A stretch of DNA of 64,000 bases from Glaciimonas sp. PAMC28666 (GCF_016917355.1 NZ_CP070304.1:3782001-3846000); one strand, 5' to 3'. Shown: positions 39,117-48,401, counted from the first letter of the stretch. Numbers and translations are program-made. Notes: generated by a model not told the origin, from the letters alone.

Positions 39117-40082
39117 CTAGCGCCGTGCTTTCGAGCGCTTTTCTGGCATTGGATCAAGTCCCAGAATCTGTTGAATCAAGCTAGAGCCGTCATTGAGCAG
39201 AAATTTTTTGAAGGCCTCGGCAACGGGCGGAAGGTGTTTGTTTTTACGGTGTACGACATACCAGTTAAGCATGAGCGGAAAATCTCGTACATCTAGGACC
39301 ACCAGACTTCCTGCTTGTAATTCCTGACTGATGGTGTGGGCAGAGAGAAAGCTGATACCCATGCCTGCGATGACTGCCTGCTTGATAGTTTCCGTGCTTT
39401 TTATTTCCATCCCGATGTTGATGTTAGCGAAATGCTCGCCAAAGCCATCTTGCATCGAATGCCAGGTGTCAGAACCTTTTTCCCGCACTACAAATTGTTC
39501 GCGCATGAGTACGCTCATTGGAATGCGGCTCTTTTGCGCGAGAGGATGGTTGGGCGGCGCTACGATGACATAAGGGTGCGGCGCAAAAGCCTCATTGATG
39601 GTATCCATGTCAGCAGGGGGACGTACCATAATGGCCAGGTCTGTCATGTTATCAACCAGCTGGTATAGCAGTTCTTCGCGGTTATGGACCGTAAAGTTGA
39701 GTGTGACGTTTTTGTGGCGACTTGCAAACTCAACCAAGAGCCGCGGGAAAAAATAATCGCCAGCGCTAATGACGGCGACGTTCAACTTTCCTCCAGAGAC
39801 ACCCTTGAACTGATCCAGCGCTTCCTCAACTGATTGAAACTGCTGGATGATCACGCGACTGTAACTCAGAAGCTCGGCCCCCGCCGGTGTCAGATAAATT
39901 TTCTTTCCCAACTGCTCAAATAACGCTAACCCTGCATGGCCTTCCAGTTTTTTAACCTGGATAGATACCGCCGGTTGGGTCAGGTGCAACTCTTCAGCTG
40001 CGCGTGAAAAGCTTAACAGCCGCGCTACCGTCTCAAAAACTTTTAGCTGGCGCAACGTGGCATTTTTCATCTCGGAGTCCAT
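39117..40082 (-). CDS. LysR regulator (CbbR-like), divergent from pnt genes
   Basis: A 321-residue LysR protein of the CbbR/CysB-like branch: NATLRQLKVFETVARLLSFSRAAEELHLTQPAVSIQVKKLEGHAGLALFEQLGKKIYLTPAG is the winged helix, and the effector domain has GDYFFPRLLVEF and GMGISFLSAHTISQELQAGSLVVLDV. CbbR proteins sense NADPH or metabolites in autotrophs, but here it faces transhydrogenase genes instead. Two starts are possible, 40082 and 40070, the latter with GGACTCCGAG just upstream. Confidence 0.83.
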   Translation of the reverse strand: MDSEMKNATLRQLKVFETVARLLSFSRAAEELHLTQPAVSIQVKKLEGHAGLALFEQLGKKIYLTPAGAELLSYSRVIIQQFQSVEEALDQFKGVSGGKLNVAVISAGDYFFPRLLVEFASRHKNVTLNFTVHNREELLYQLVDNMTDLAIMVRPPADMDTINEAFAPHPYVIVAPPNHPLAQKSRIPMSVLMREQFVVREKGSDTWHSMQDGFGEHFANINIGMEIKSTETIKQAVIAGMGISFLSAHTISQELQAGSLVVLDVRDFPLMLNWYVVHRKNKHLPPVAEAFKKFLLNDGSSLIQQILGLDPMPEKRSKARR

Positions 40083-40094
40083 TTTATGTATATG

Positions 40095-40113
40095 TTATAG
40101 CTAATCATTATAA
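40095..40113. promoter_or_regulatory. Possible LysR operator upstream of pntAA
   Basis: TTATA-N9-TATAA dyad of the T-N11-A kind, followed by TTAAA-ATC-TTTAA, in an AT-rich gap between the LysR gene and pntAA. AT-rich dyads arise easily by chance, so this is tentative. Confidence 0.35.
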
Positions 40114-40285
40114 TTAAAATCTTTAACTATCACTTATTATTATTTACCTCTACGATATGCTTGATCTTAAATTAGTGTGCTTATTTATTTTGAAATTGTT
40201 GGTAATTTCCTTGGGCTACGTGTGGATACAGGGCGGCAGCGACCAAACTAAAAGCACTTAAAAAATGAATCGTTGAGAAAATAAA

Positions 40286-41401
40286 ATGTTAATCGGTATT
40301 GCGCGAGAAACGTGGTCGGGTGAAACCCGGGTTGCGGCAACACCGGAGACGGTCAAAAAACTGGTGGCAGCAAAACATCAAGTAGTGGTTCAGGCTGGTG
40401 CAGGGATAACCTCTAGTATCACTGACGAGGCGTATGCAGCTGCCGGTGCAACAATCGGCACTGCCGCCGAAGCCTTCGGTGCTGAGACCGTGTTGAAGGT
40501 GCGCGCGCCAGCAGCGGAAGAGTACGTTCATCTTAAAAGCGGCACGGTCATTATCGGCATGCTGAATCCTTTCGATGCTGAAAATATCGTTGTAATGGCA
40601 AGCCATGGTCTGACCGCCTTTGCTCTCGAAGCCGCGCCGCGCACGTCGCGGGCGCAGTCGATGGATGTGTTGTCGTCGCAAGCGAACATCGCTGGCTACA
40701 AAGCGGTGCTGATGGCTGCGAATACTTACCAGCGCTTTATGCCGATGTTGATGACCGCCGCAGGAACCGTCAAGGCTGCGCGGATGCTGATCATGGGCGC
40801 AGGCGTGGCCGGTTTGCAAGCGATTGCCACCGCCAAACGCTTGGGTGCGGTGATCGAAGCATCGGACGTGCGGCCCGCGGTCAAAGAGCAGATCGAATCG
40901 CTCGGTGCCAAATTTCTGGACGTCCCGTTTATCACCGATGAAGAGCGGGAAATCGCCCAAGGCGTCGGTGGCTATGCGCGCCAGATGCCCGCTGACTGGA
41001 TGCGGCGTCAGGCCGAGTTGGTGCATGAACGTGCCAAACTAGCGGACATCATCATCACGACGGCGTTGATTCCCGGCCGCAAAGCCCCGATCCTGATCAG
41101 CGAAGCCACGGTCAAGGCGATGAAACCGGGATCAGTCATTCTGGATATGGCCGTTGATCAAGGCGGCAATTGCCCATTATCGGAATCCGGCAAGACGGTC
41201 ATCAAGCATGGCGTGCACATCATCGGCGAAGGCAATCTGGCCGCACTGGTGGCGGCAGATGCTTCTGCCTTGTACTCGCGCAATGTACTGGATTTCCTGA
41301 AGCTGATCGTCAATCCCGAAGGTGGGCTGGTGATTAACCGTGAAGACGATATCGTGGTCGCTACGCTGTTGTGCAGCGGCGGTGAAGTCTTGCGTAAATA
41401 G
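40286..41401 (+). CDS. pntAA: NAD(P) transhydrogenase subunit alpha, part 1
   Basis: A 371-residue soluble NAD(H)-binding domain I of the proton-translocating transhydrogenase. It starts MLIGIARETWSGETRVAATPETVKKL, and contains LIMGAGVAGLQAIATAKRLGAVIEASDVRPAVKEQIESLGAKF (NAD site) and the RQAELVHERAKLADIIITTALIPGRKAPILI loop. In this split form the membrane domain is in the next gene, as in many alpha/betaproteobacteria. It forms an operon with pntAB and pntB. Confidence 0.93.
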   Translation: MLIGIARETWSGETRVAATPETVKKLVAAKHQVVVQAGAGITSSITDEAYAAAGATIGTAAEAFGAETVLKVRAPAAEEYVHLKSGTVIIGMLNPFDAENIVVMASHGLTAFALEAAPRTSRAQSMDVLSSQANIAGYKAVLMAANTYQRFMPMLMTAAGTVKAARMLIMGAGVAGLQAIATAKRLGAVIEASDVRPAVKEQIESLGAKFLDVPFITDEEREIAQGVGGYARQMPADWMRRQAELVHERAKLADIIITTALIPGRKAPILISEATVKAMKPGSVILDMAVDQGGNCPLSESGKTVIKHGVHIIGEGNLAALVAADASALYSRNVLDFLKLIVNPEGGLVINREDDIVVATLLCSGGEVLRK

Positions 41402-41417
41402 AATAGAAAGAAGAACC

Positions 41418-41753
41418 ATGGAAGTCACACACACCATCACCAATCTGATCATCTTCGTACTGGCGATTTACGTCGGTTACCACGTGGTCTGGACGGTTAC
41501 ACCCGCATTGCATACGCCGCTGATGGCGGTAACCAATGCGATTTCTGCGATCATCATTATTGGCGCGATGTTGGCTGCCGGATTGACCGAAGGTCTGGTC
41601 GGTCAGATCGCCGGAACCTTGGCAGTGGCTCTGGCCGCCGTTAATGTCTTCGGTGGTTTTCTGGTGACGCAACGGATGCTGGAGATGTTCAAGAAAAAAG
41701 AGCCGAAGGCGAAAGCTATTGTTATCTCGGAAGTCAAAGAGGGAGCGCATTGA
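41418..41753 (+). CDS. pntAB: NAD(P) transhydrogenase subunit alpha, part 2 (membrane)
   Basis: A 111-residue membrane part of domain II with three to four helices (TNLIIFVLAIYVGYHVVW, MAVTNAISAIIIIGAMLAAGL, GTLAVALAAVNVFGGFLVTQRML). The start chosen is the ATG at 41418, 16 bp after pntAA, with AGAAAGAAGAA upstream; a longer frame from 41340 overlaps pntAA. The stop overlaps the pntB start codon (TGATG). Confidence 0.92.
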   Translation: MEVTHTITNLIIFVLAIYVGYHVVWTVTPALHTPLMAVTNAISAIIIIGAMLAAGLTEGLVGQIAGTLAVALAAVNVFGGFLVTQRMLEMFKKKEPKAKAIVISEVKEGAH

Positions 41754-43213
41754 TGGGTGCCGAAATCGCTGCTTTGTTAAGCATGAACCTGGTAACACTA
41801 TTTTACCTGATTGCATCGGTATGTTTCATTCAGGCATTAAAAGGTCTTTCACATCCGTCGACTGCGCGCCGTGGTAACGCGTTCGGCATGGGCGGGATGG
41901 CGCTGGCGATTGTTACCACGATTGCGCTGATCATCAAGCTGAAAGTGGAATCGCAAGGGGCCGGTTTTGGCTTTTGGCTGGTTGCCGGTGGTGTCGTGGT
42001 CGGTGGCGGTATCGGTGCGTATCTGGCTAAGAGCGTCGAGATGACCAAGATGCCGGAACTGGTCGCGGCGATGCATTCATTGATCGGTCTGGCCGCCGTT
42101 TGTATCGCCGTGGCAGCCGTTTCGGAACCGTGGGCGTTCGGGATTGCCGCGCATGGCGCAGCGTTGCCGGTCGGTAACCGGATTGAATTGTTTATCGGGA
42201 CCTTTGTCGGCGCGATTACGTTCTCCGGTTCGGTGATTGCGTTCGGTAAATTGTCGGGCAAATACAAGTTCCGTCTGTTTCAGGGCGCGCCGGTCAGCTT
42301 TGCAGGGCAACACTTTATCAATCTGTTGCTGGCGGTCGCCATGCTGGTGCTGGGCATCATCTTTGTCATGACGCAGGCCTGGTTGCCGTTCATTCTGATG
42401 GCGCTGATCGCGTTTGTGCTGGGCGTGCTGATCATCATTCCTATCGGTGGTGCGGATATGCCGGTGGTGGTGTCGATGCTCAACAGCTACTCGGGTTGGG
42501 CCGCGGCCGGTATCGGTTTCTCGCTCAACAATGCGATGCTGATCATTGCCGGTTCACTGGTCGGATCAAGCGGCGCGATTCTGTCTTACATCATGTGCAA
42601 GGCGATGAACCGTTCATTCTTTAACGTGATTCTGGGCGGCTTTGGTGGCGATACTGCGACCGCCGCTGCAGCCGGCTCGCAGGTCCAGCGTCCGGTGAAA
42701 TCCGGTTCTGCTGACGATGCTGCGTTCTTGTTGGGTAATGCGGAAACGGTCATCATCGTACCGGGTTATGGCCTGGCGGTCGCGCGTGCACAACATGCGC
42801 TGAAAGAGTTGACTGAAAAGCTGACTCACAAAGGTGTGATTGTCAAATATGCGATTCATCCGGTGGCGGGGCGGATGCCGGGGCACATGAACGTGTTGTT
42901 GGCAGAAGCTGAAGTGCCATACGATCAGGTGTTTGAGATGGAAGACATCAATAACGATTTCAGCCAAGCGGATGTGGTGCTGGTGCTGGGCGCTAATGAT
43001 GTGGTGAATCCGGCGGCTAAGGATCCTAAATCATCGATTGCGGGGATGCCGATTCTGGAAGTATATAAAGCTAAAACCGTTATTGTTAATAAGCGCTCGA
43101 TGGCTTCGGGTTATGCCGGACTGGACAATGAGCTGTTCTACATGGATAAAACCATGATGGTGTTTGGCGATGCGAAGAAGGTGATTGAAGCGATGGTGAA
43201 AGCAGTGGAGTGA
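41753..43213 (+). CDS. pntB: NAD(P) transhydrogenase subunit beta
   Basis: A 486-residue protein with nine or so helices (domain II) and a C-terminal NADP(H)-binding domain III (VIIVPGYGLAVARAQHALKELTEKL, GRMPGHMNVLLAEAEVPYD, VLGANDVVNPAAKDPKSSIAGMPILEV, NKRSMASGYAGLDNELFY). Proton flow drives hydride transfer from NADH to NADP. The ATG at 41753 overlaps the pntAB stop by one base and has GGGAG upstream; a TTG at 41750 is a less likely alternative. Confidence 0.93.
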   Translation: MGAEIAALLSMNLVTLFYLIASVCFIQALKGLSHPSTARRGNAFGMGGMALAIVTTIALIIKLKVESQGAGFGFWLVAGGVVVGGGIGAYLAKSVEMTKMPELVAAMHSLIGLAAVCIAVAAVSEPWAFGIAAHGAALPVGNRIELFIGTFVGAITFSGSVIAFGKLSGKYKFRLFQGAPVSFAGQHFINLLLAVAMLVLGIIFVMTQAWLPFILMALIAFVLGVLIIIPIGGADMPVVVSMLNSYSGWAAAGIGFSLNNAMLIIAGSLVGSSGAILSYIMCKAMNRSFFNVILGGFGGDTATAAAAGSQVQRPVKSGSADDAAFLLGNAETVIIVPGYGLAVARAQHALKELTEKLTHKGVIVKYAIHPVAGRMPGHMNVLLAEAEVPYDQVFEMEDINNDFSQADVVLVLGANDVVNPAAKDPKSSIAGMPILEVYKAKTVIVNKRSMASGYAGLDNELFYMDKTMMVFGDAKKVIEAMVKAVE

Positions 43214-43621
43214 TTTGAAGCCCACCTTTTTATCGATAGAAGGGACTTGTCGCAATTATAGCGATGCGGCGAACGAGATTTTCGTATTCTCATGTATGAG
43301 ATCTACGCCAAAATCATCGCTGATAACCTTTTCCATTGGCTAATACGAACAATCAAAAACCAATGAATTGCTTGCTATAATCTTTGAAATTGTATTTATT
43401 ATAATAAAGATAGTTGTTATCCGAAAAGGCGACAAAAATTGACCGCGGTCAATGCCTCCCGCTGAATCCCGTGGCTATGATTGGGCTTCCTGAAGCGAAG
43501 CTGTGCACGAGGGCACATGACTGAGATCGGCCAGCGGAGTCGTCGATGCTCTCACTACGGTTTAACCTTATCCACAGATTTATAATGCATCATAGAATGA
43601 TAATAACTTCAGGAGACAAGT
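43214..43621 (+). promoter_or_regulatory. Upstream region of frc1
   Basis: 408 bp without a gene, between pntB and frc1. It holds a TTGAC-N4-GTCAA dyad at 43439-43452 and an AT-rich stretch before it; the frc1 promoter should be downstream of the dyad. AGGAGACA precedes the frc1 ATG. Confidence 0.55.
43439..43452. promoter_or_regulatory. TTGAC-N4-GTCAA operator upstream of frc1
   Basis: TTGACCGCGGTCAA, a perfect dyad centred about 176 bp before frc1. The same form occurs near crp and both oxc genes; it is a FNR-box variant (FNR: TTGAT-N4-ATCAA). Confidence 0.65.
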
Positions 43622-44869
43622 ATGAGTAAAGCATTAGATGGTGTCCGCATTCTTGATTTTACACACGTTCAGTCAGGTCCGACCTGCACGCAGTTGCTCG
43701 CCTGGTTCGGCGCGGACGTGATCAAGGTCGAGCGTGCTGGAGAAGGGGACGCCACACGTGGACAGCTGAGAGATATTCCCGGCGCGGACAGCCTGTACTT
43801 CACAATGCTTAATCACAATAAACGCTCGGTCACGCTGGACACCAAGAAACCTAAAGGTAAGGAAGTCCTCGAAAAGTTGATCAAGACCTGCGATGTGCTG
43901 GTCGAGAATTTTGCACCGAACGCGTTAGACCGCATGGGTTTCACATGGGAGCGGATTCAAGAACTCAATCCGCGCATGATCGTCGCGTCTGTAAAGGGTT
44001 TCGGTCCGGGTCCCTACGAAGACTGTAAAGTCTACGAGAACGTTGCCCAATGCGCGGGTGGTTCGGCTTCGACTACCGGTTTCGATGATGGCCCACCAAT
44101 GGTCACAGGCGCCCAGATCGGTGACAGCGGCACCGGTTTGCACCTGGCACTGGGAATTATTGCAGCGCTCTACCAGCGCAACACAACAGGACGCGGACAA
44201 AAGGTTCTGACAGCGATGCAGGACAGCGTGCTCAACCTTTGTCGCGTTAAGTTGCGCGATCAACAGCGGCTTGAGAAAACCGGCGTCATGAAGGAATATC
44301 CTCAATATCCTGATCAACCGTTTGGCGATGCGGTGCCACGCGCTGGTAATGCTTCGGGCGGCGGTCAACCTGGCTCCATCCTAAAGTGTAAGGGCTGGGA
44401 AACCGACCCCAACGCTTACATTTATTTCATCACGCAGGGAGCCGTCTGGCCTTCGGTGTGCAAATTGATCGGTGAGGAAGAATGGATCACCGACGAGGCA
44501 TATGCCACGCCAGCTGCGCGTCTGTTGCACCTCAAGCCTATCTTTGCGCGCATTGAGCAATGGACCATGACCAAGGATAAATTTGAGGCGATGGAGATTC
44601 TGAACAAATACGATATTCCGTGCGGACCGATTTTATCGATGAGAGAAATCGCGAACGAGCCATCTTTGCGCGCGACCGGCACCATTGTCGAGGTTGATCA
44701 TCCGACTCGCGGCAAGTATTTAACGGTTGGAAATCCAATCAAAATGTCGGATAGCAGCACCGAAGTGACGCGTTCGCCGCTCTTGGGCGAGCACACCGAT
44801 GACGTGATCGGACAGTTGGGATATAGCAAGGATGAGATCGCGGCGTTGCGCGAAGAAGGTGTCATTTAA
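43622..44869 (+). CDS. frc: Formyl-CoA:oxalate CoA-transferase, copy 1
   Basis: A 415-residue class III CoA-transferase that moves CoA from formyl-CoA to oxalate, making oxalyl-CoA for Oxc. It begins [37 protein letters not shown], and the catalytic Asp is 168 (AQIGDSGTG), equivalent to Asp169 of Oxalobacter Frc. It is clearly homologous to, but not identical with, the two other Frc proteins here; differences are spread over the whole length. Unlike those, it has no oxc beside it and lies on the plus strand. A class III transferase for another acid cannot be excluded, but the similarity to Frc2 is high. Confidence 0.85.
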   Translation: MSKALDGVRILDFTHVQSGPTCTQLLAWFGADVIKVERAGEGDATRGQLRDIPGADSLYFTMLNHNKRSVTLDTKKPKGKEVLEKLIKTCDVLVENFAPNALDRMGFTWERIQELNPRMIVASVKGFGPGPYEDCKVYENVAQCAGGSASTTGFDDGPPMVTGAQIGDSGTGLHLALGIIAALYQRNTTGRGQKVLTAMQDSVLNLCRVKLRDQQRLEKTGVMKEYPQYPDQPFGDAVPRAGNASGGGQPGSILKCKGWETDPNAYIYFITQGAVWPSVCKLIGEEEWITDEAYATPAARLLHLKPIFARIEQWTMTKDKFEAMEILNKYDIPCGPILSMREIANEPSLRATGTIVEVDHPTRGKYLTVGNPIKMSDSSTEVTRSPLLGEHTDDVIGQLGYSKDEIAALREEGVI

Positions 44870-44949
44870 AATGAGGACAGGCAGCGGATTGCGTACCAGG
44901 GTTTCCGGGTCAATATAAATTAGTCGTATGGGAAGCAATCCTGAAGATG

Positions 44950-44984
44950 AAGCCCCTTTTGCAAAAATGCAAATAGGGGCTTTT
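44950..44984 (+). terminator. Rho-independent terminator after frc1
   Basis: AAGCCCCT and AGGGGCTT enclose a 17-base loop containing a small TGCA/TGCA inner stem, then TTTT. Confidence 0.75.
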
Positions 44985-45032
44985 ATCTGTTACTTTTATC
45001 TGTTACTTTTATCTGCTACTTTCATCTGTTAA
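44981..45032. repeat. 13-bp tandem repeat, four copies
   Basis: TTTTATCTGTTAC twice perfect, then TTTTATCTGCTAC and TTTCATCTGTTAA. The array starts in the T-tract of the frc1 terminator and lies between convergent frc1 and the Crp/Fnr gene. Confidence 0.75.
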
Positions 45033-45079
45033 AGCAGAGTATCACCGAATGTCGTTTTTTAGATGCGCTTGCGGCGCGC

Positions 45080-45688
45080 TCAAATCTTCCCTTGATGCTT
45101 TAATCTTGAAAGTGTTTCCGGTGAAATATTAAGATAGGAAGCAAGTTCCTTCTTGGGAATGAGATCAAACAGATCGACATATTTTCGTCGGAAGCGATGC
45201 ACGCGCCCTGGCGCATCAAGCAAGTGAAGCGTGATCGTATGCGCCATTACCTCGCTCATCAGGCGCATTACTTCATGCTCAAACGCTTGTTTGACCTGTA
45301 TATGGTTCTCGATGAAATCTACCCATAGCGGCAGCGGCAGCTTCACCACCCGCACCTTGGTGACGCAGACGATACTATACGGCGTGGGTGTCTTAAGGCG
45401 CCAGGCCGCATAGCTGGTTTCCATATCGCCGCCATGGGCGAAACGCAGGATCATCTCCTTACCCTGGTGGTTGGCGACCACGCGCTTCAAAATGCCATCC
45501 AGGACGAAATACTGCTCCATTTCGTGCACACCCTGATGCAGCAAAAAATCGCCTTTCTGAAACTCGGTCACCGCCAGATGGGGTTCCAGCTCCATGATTT
45601 CAGATTCATTGAGATACTTCAAAACGACGTTCTGCTTGAGCTGGACGCGGATGACATTGCGTTCGAGATGATTATCGACTGAAGTCAT
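45080..45688 (-). CDS. Crp/Fnr family regulator in the oxalate region
   Basis: A 202-residue protein (ATG 45688, MTSVDNHLERNVIRV; an ATG at 45736 is an alternative) with a cyclic-nucleotide-binding-type barrel (residues about 20-125, including EFQKGDFLLHQGVHEMEQYFVLDGILKRV) and a C-terminal winged helix LIPKKELASYLNISPETLSRLKHQGKI. The recognition helix has the E-xx-SR pattern of FNR. Only one Cys (SIVCVTK) is seen, so it cannot hold an FNR Fe-S cluster. A TTGAC-N4-GTCAA site lies upstream of its own gene (45750-45763), consistent with autoregulation and with control of frc1 and oxc. Confidence 0.83.
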   Translation of the reverse strand: MTSVDNHLERNVIRVQLKQNVVLKYLNESEIMELEPHLAVTEFQKGDFLLHQGVHEMEQYFVLDGILKRVVANHQGKEMILRFAHGGDMETSYAAWRLKTPTPYSIVCVTKVRVVKLPLPLWVDFIENHIQVKQAFEHEVMRLMSEVMAHTITLHLLDAPGRVHRFRRKYVDLFDLIPKKELASYLNISPETLSRLKHQGKI

Positions 45689-45749
45689 GAAAAGAAAATC
45701 CGGAAAGAAATTGGTTAGATCGAAGATGTGCAACATGATGCGACGAAAA

Positions 45750-45763
45750 TTGACTGGGGTCAA
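45750..45763. promoter_or_regulatory. TTGAC-N4-GTCAA operator upstream of the Crp/Fnr gene
   Basis: TTGACTGGGGTCAA, arms identical to those at 43439, 53965 and 62952; centred about 68 bp before the chosen start. Because it overlaps the longest possible reading frame, the shorter start is favoured. Confidence 0.6.
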
Positions 45764-45971
45764 TTGTTGTCAGCGGCGATTTGGCTCTCAACCGCCCTAT
45801 CTTTCTTACTGAAGACAATTACTTCAGACGCAGGCTGGCAGGGTCAATTTTATTCCCACGTTGTATCTGTGCCTGGATGCAACGACTTAGTATAACGAGA
45901 TCGGGGAGAGGGCGCTGACAGAGGCGTGTTTCCCCTTGTGGGGCCGTCGCTTTAGGATCAATGCATTTCTG

Positions 45972-46099
45972 ATCGTTAATGGTTAAGATTAAAATAATTA
46001 ATTATTATTTATGGTTACTTCCTCTTACGATAGATTCCACGACTGCAGGTTCAAGCAGATAACTTTTTTGGTGATGTCTATCCGTGAAGGAAAGTAACC
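45972..46099 (+). promoter_or_regulatory. Conserved upstream region of the 111-aa gene, copy 1
   Basis: Nearly the same sequence stands at 63101-63228 before the second copy. It contains the perfect AT palindrome AATAATTAATTATT (45993-46006). The remaining sequence back to the Crp/Fnr gene has no recognised gene. Confidence 0.5.
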
Positions 46100-46435
46100 A
46101 TGTACCAGGTCGCAATCGATCAACCATCCGGCGCCGATGAGGAAACAATTCATCTGGGTGCTTATAACGCCGCATTCCACGAACTCGGACTCCGGTGGCA
46201 CTGGGATGCCAGGATGTATCAGGATCTTCAGCGCAACGGCGGCGAGAAGGAGCAACTGCAGGTTTATCTTGAAACCCGGCAGCCGCACTTGTTGCGCGCC
46301 TACGATGTTGAATTTTTGACGAATGCGATCCATACCACCAAATCGCGTTGGTATACCGCCATTGTCACGAGCGCGACGCGGATGGCACCGACAGTTGACT
46401 GGGCGGAAATGCAAAAGGCCGAAATAGGCGCCTGA
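46100..46435 (+). CDS. Hypothetical 111-aa protein next to oxlT, copy 1
   Basis: A 111-residue soluble protein (MYQVAIDQPSGADEETIHLGAYNAAFHELGLRWHWD...) that I do not recognise. It has a His/Trp-containing start, a Gln-rich middle (QDLQRNGGEKEQLQVYLE) and a conserved C-terminus VDWAEMQKAEIGA. AAGGAAAG precedes the ATG. A second copy with some 10 substitutions is at 63229, again just upstream of an oxlT-like gene, so it was duplicated with that gene and is kept. No signal peptide or membrane helix is seen. It may be a regulator or an accessory protein of oxalate uptake. Confidence 0.75.
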   Translation: MYQVAIDQPSGADEETIHLGAYNAAFHELGLRWHWDARMYQDLQRNGGEKEQLQVYLETRQPHLLRAYDVEFLTNAIHTTKSRWYTAIVTSATRMAPTVDWAEMQKAEIGA

Positions 46436-46728
46436 GATTTCGAATCTTAACCAGAGTCAAGGAAAACCTCGAACGGTTCTTCCACAATGACTTTAATCAA
46501 TTGAAATGGTTGGGAATGCGTGAGAGAAATTTGTCATGGGGAACACGCAGTTTTGACCAGTTTGATTGAACCAAAGGGGGAGAGAACAGTGTGGGTGTCC
46601 TTGCGTGGAAAGCGATGGTCGTCGGTTAGCGTCTGATTGGGCTCTTGCTAACGATAGTCCGGCGCACTGCGACCGACTGTATTACAGGAATCAAAGTCGC
46701 ATGGAATGCTTGCAGAACAGGTTAACAA

Positions 46729-46746
46729 GTCACAGTCGATAGTGAC
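46729..46746. promoter_or_regulatory. GTCAC-N8-GTGAC dyad upstream of oxlT, copy 1
   Basis: GTCAC-AGTCGATA-GTGAC, 35 bp before the oxlT ATG, conserved at 63741-63758 with one change in the spacer. Could be an operator or a hairpin at the 5' end of the mRNA. Confidence 0.45.
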
Positions 46747-46781
46747 ATAAATCTTATAAAAACATCCAGGAGATAAAATTT

Positions 46782-48191
46782 ATGAACGACCATCGTCAAG
46801 TCTCACTTGACAGCGATGCCCATAACGGAATGTTGAGTAATCGGTGGGTCCAGCTTGTTTTTGGGATTATCTGTATGGGCTTGGTGGCCAATCTTCAATA
46901 TGCCTGGACGCTGTTTGTGAGTCCGATTGAGGCTAAGAATCATTGGGGTCTGTCGGCGATCCAGTTATCGTTCTCCATTTTTATCCTGGTCGAAACATGG
47001 CTGGTGCCGATTGAGGGCTGGCTAGTGGATAAGTTTGGACCGCGTCCGGTTATTGCTGCAGGTGCGATATTCGCTGCAGCGGGATGGGTGATCGATGCGC
47101 ACGCAACGACGCTGACCGAACTCTACATTGCTGCAGTGATCGCCGGAATTGGCGCCGGCTGCGTGTATGGCACTTGCGTCGGGAATGCGTTGAAATGGTT
47201 CCCGGACAAGCGCGGTCTGGCGGCGGGTTTAACCGCGGCAGGATTTGGGGCCGGGGCAGCAGTCACCGTTATCCCTATTGCGAACATGATTCAAAGTGCC
47301 GGATATCAGGCGGCGTTTCAGTTTTTCGGTATATTTCAAGGCATATTTATTTTTATTCTGGCGTTGTTGATGGTCAGACCAACGGCGCCCAAAGGGGTCA
47401 AGGTCGCGCCACGACTGGTCACTACCAAGGTGGATTACCCGACCGGAAAAATGCTTAAGACGCCGGTGTTCTGGTTGATTTATGGCCTGTTCGTGGCGGT
47501 CGCCGCAGGGGGGCTGATGGCGACTGCGCAACTGGGTCCGATTGCCAAAGATTACGGCCTGGCGAAGTTGCCGATATCGATATTAGGACTGACGCTGCCG
47601 CTGTTGACGATGACGTTGTCAATCGACAATCTGTGTAACGGTTTTACGCGTCCTTTGTGTGGCTTTATCTCGGACCGGATCGGCCGGGAAAATACGATGT
47701 TCATCGTCTTCCTCGGCGAAGGCCTGTCGATGCTGGGACTCATGAAGTTTGGCCATGACCCGATTGCTTTCATGACATTCGCCGCATTAGTCTTTCTGTT
47801 CTGGGGTGAAATATTTTCGATATTTCCTGCGATTTGTGCGGATACGTTTGGCGTTAAATTTGCGGCAGGTAACGCTGGCACTCTCTATACAGCGAAAGGA
47901 ACGGCTTCTTTGCTGGTTCCGTTGGCATCGGTGCTATCGGCAGGCGGCAACTGGGACCGGGTGTTTATCGTTGCAGCCTGTATTACGATCGCTGCCGCGA
48001 TTGCTGCGAAATTTTTATTGGCACCGATTCGCAGACGATTTATTGAAAGTGCCAATGCCGAACATGCGATTAGCACCGACGCAGTCGCGGGCCGGACGGG
48101 GCCACGGCATGCCGCGGAACCAGAAAGTTGGCGTGATACCGAAGCGCGGGATAGTCAAAAAACGGCTTCAATCACTAAAGCTACCCCTTAG
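46782..48191 (+). CDS. oxlT: Oxalate/formate antiporter, MFS
   Basis: A 469-residue permease of the oxalate:formate antiporter family, with twelve helices. It begins after a 25-residue polar head with NRWVQLVFGIICMGLVANLQYAWTLFVSPIEAKNHWGLSAIQLSFSIFILVETWLVPIEGWLVDKFGPRP, closely like OxlT. It imports oxalate in exchange for formate, which in Oxalobacter also generates a proton gradient through the decarboxylation cycle. AGGAGATAA precedes the ATG. The C-terminal 35 residues form a polar tail. The intergenic sequence before it (46436-46781) resembles that before the second copy. Confidence 0.87.
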   Translation: MNDHRQVSLDSDAHNGMLSNRWVQLVFGIICMGLVANLQYAWTLFVSPIEAKNHWGLSAIQLSFSIFILVETWLVPIEGWLVDKFGPRPVIAAGAIFAAAGWVIDAHATTLTELYIAAVIAGIGAGCVYGTCVGNALKWFPDKRGLAAGLTAAGFGAGAAVTVIPIANMIQSAGYQAAFQFFGIFQGIFIFILALLMVRPTAPKGVKVAPRLVTTKVDYPTGKMLKTPVFWLIYGLFVAVAAGGLMATAQLGPIAKDYGLAKLPISILGLTLPLLTMTLSIDNLCNGFTRPLCGFISDRIGRENTMFIVFLGEGLSMLGLMKFGHDPIAFMTFAALVFLFWGEIFSIFPAICADTFGVKFAAGNAGTLYTAKGTASLLVPLASVLSAGGNWDRVFIVAACITIAAAIAAKFLLAPIRRRFIESANAEHAISTDAVAGRTGPRHAAEPESWRDTEARDSQKTASITKATP

Positions 48192-48241
48192 GCGCAGCAA
48201 CGTTAAAAAAATAGCTCTGCGTAAGGACATGTCGCTGTTCC

Positions 48242-48261
48242 GTCGGTGCTGATGCACCGAC
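48242..48261. terminator. Hairpin after oxlT
   Basis: GTCGGTGC-TGAT-GCACCGAC is a perfect 8-bp stem 50 bp after the oxlT stop. There is no T-run, so it is a weak terminator candidate. Confidence 0.35.
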
Positions 48262-48401
48262 AGTAAGACGTTGACCGTGCAACATCGGCTGTACAACATC
48301 GCCAGTGGGACATCGACGCTGAAACATCAGCGCAAAAGCGCAGAGCGCGTGGCGGTTGCCAGGTATCGCGGCATGATTTTTTTAAAATAAAAGGGTGTCA
48401 A

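Noticed and set aside
40286-41026. Minus-strand 245-codon frame inside pntAA
   Set aside because: It is an antisense shadow of a well-conserved gene; His/Arg-rich composition without any family.
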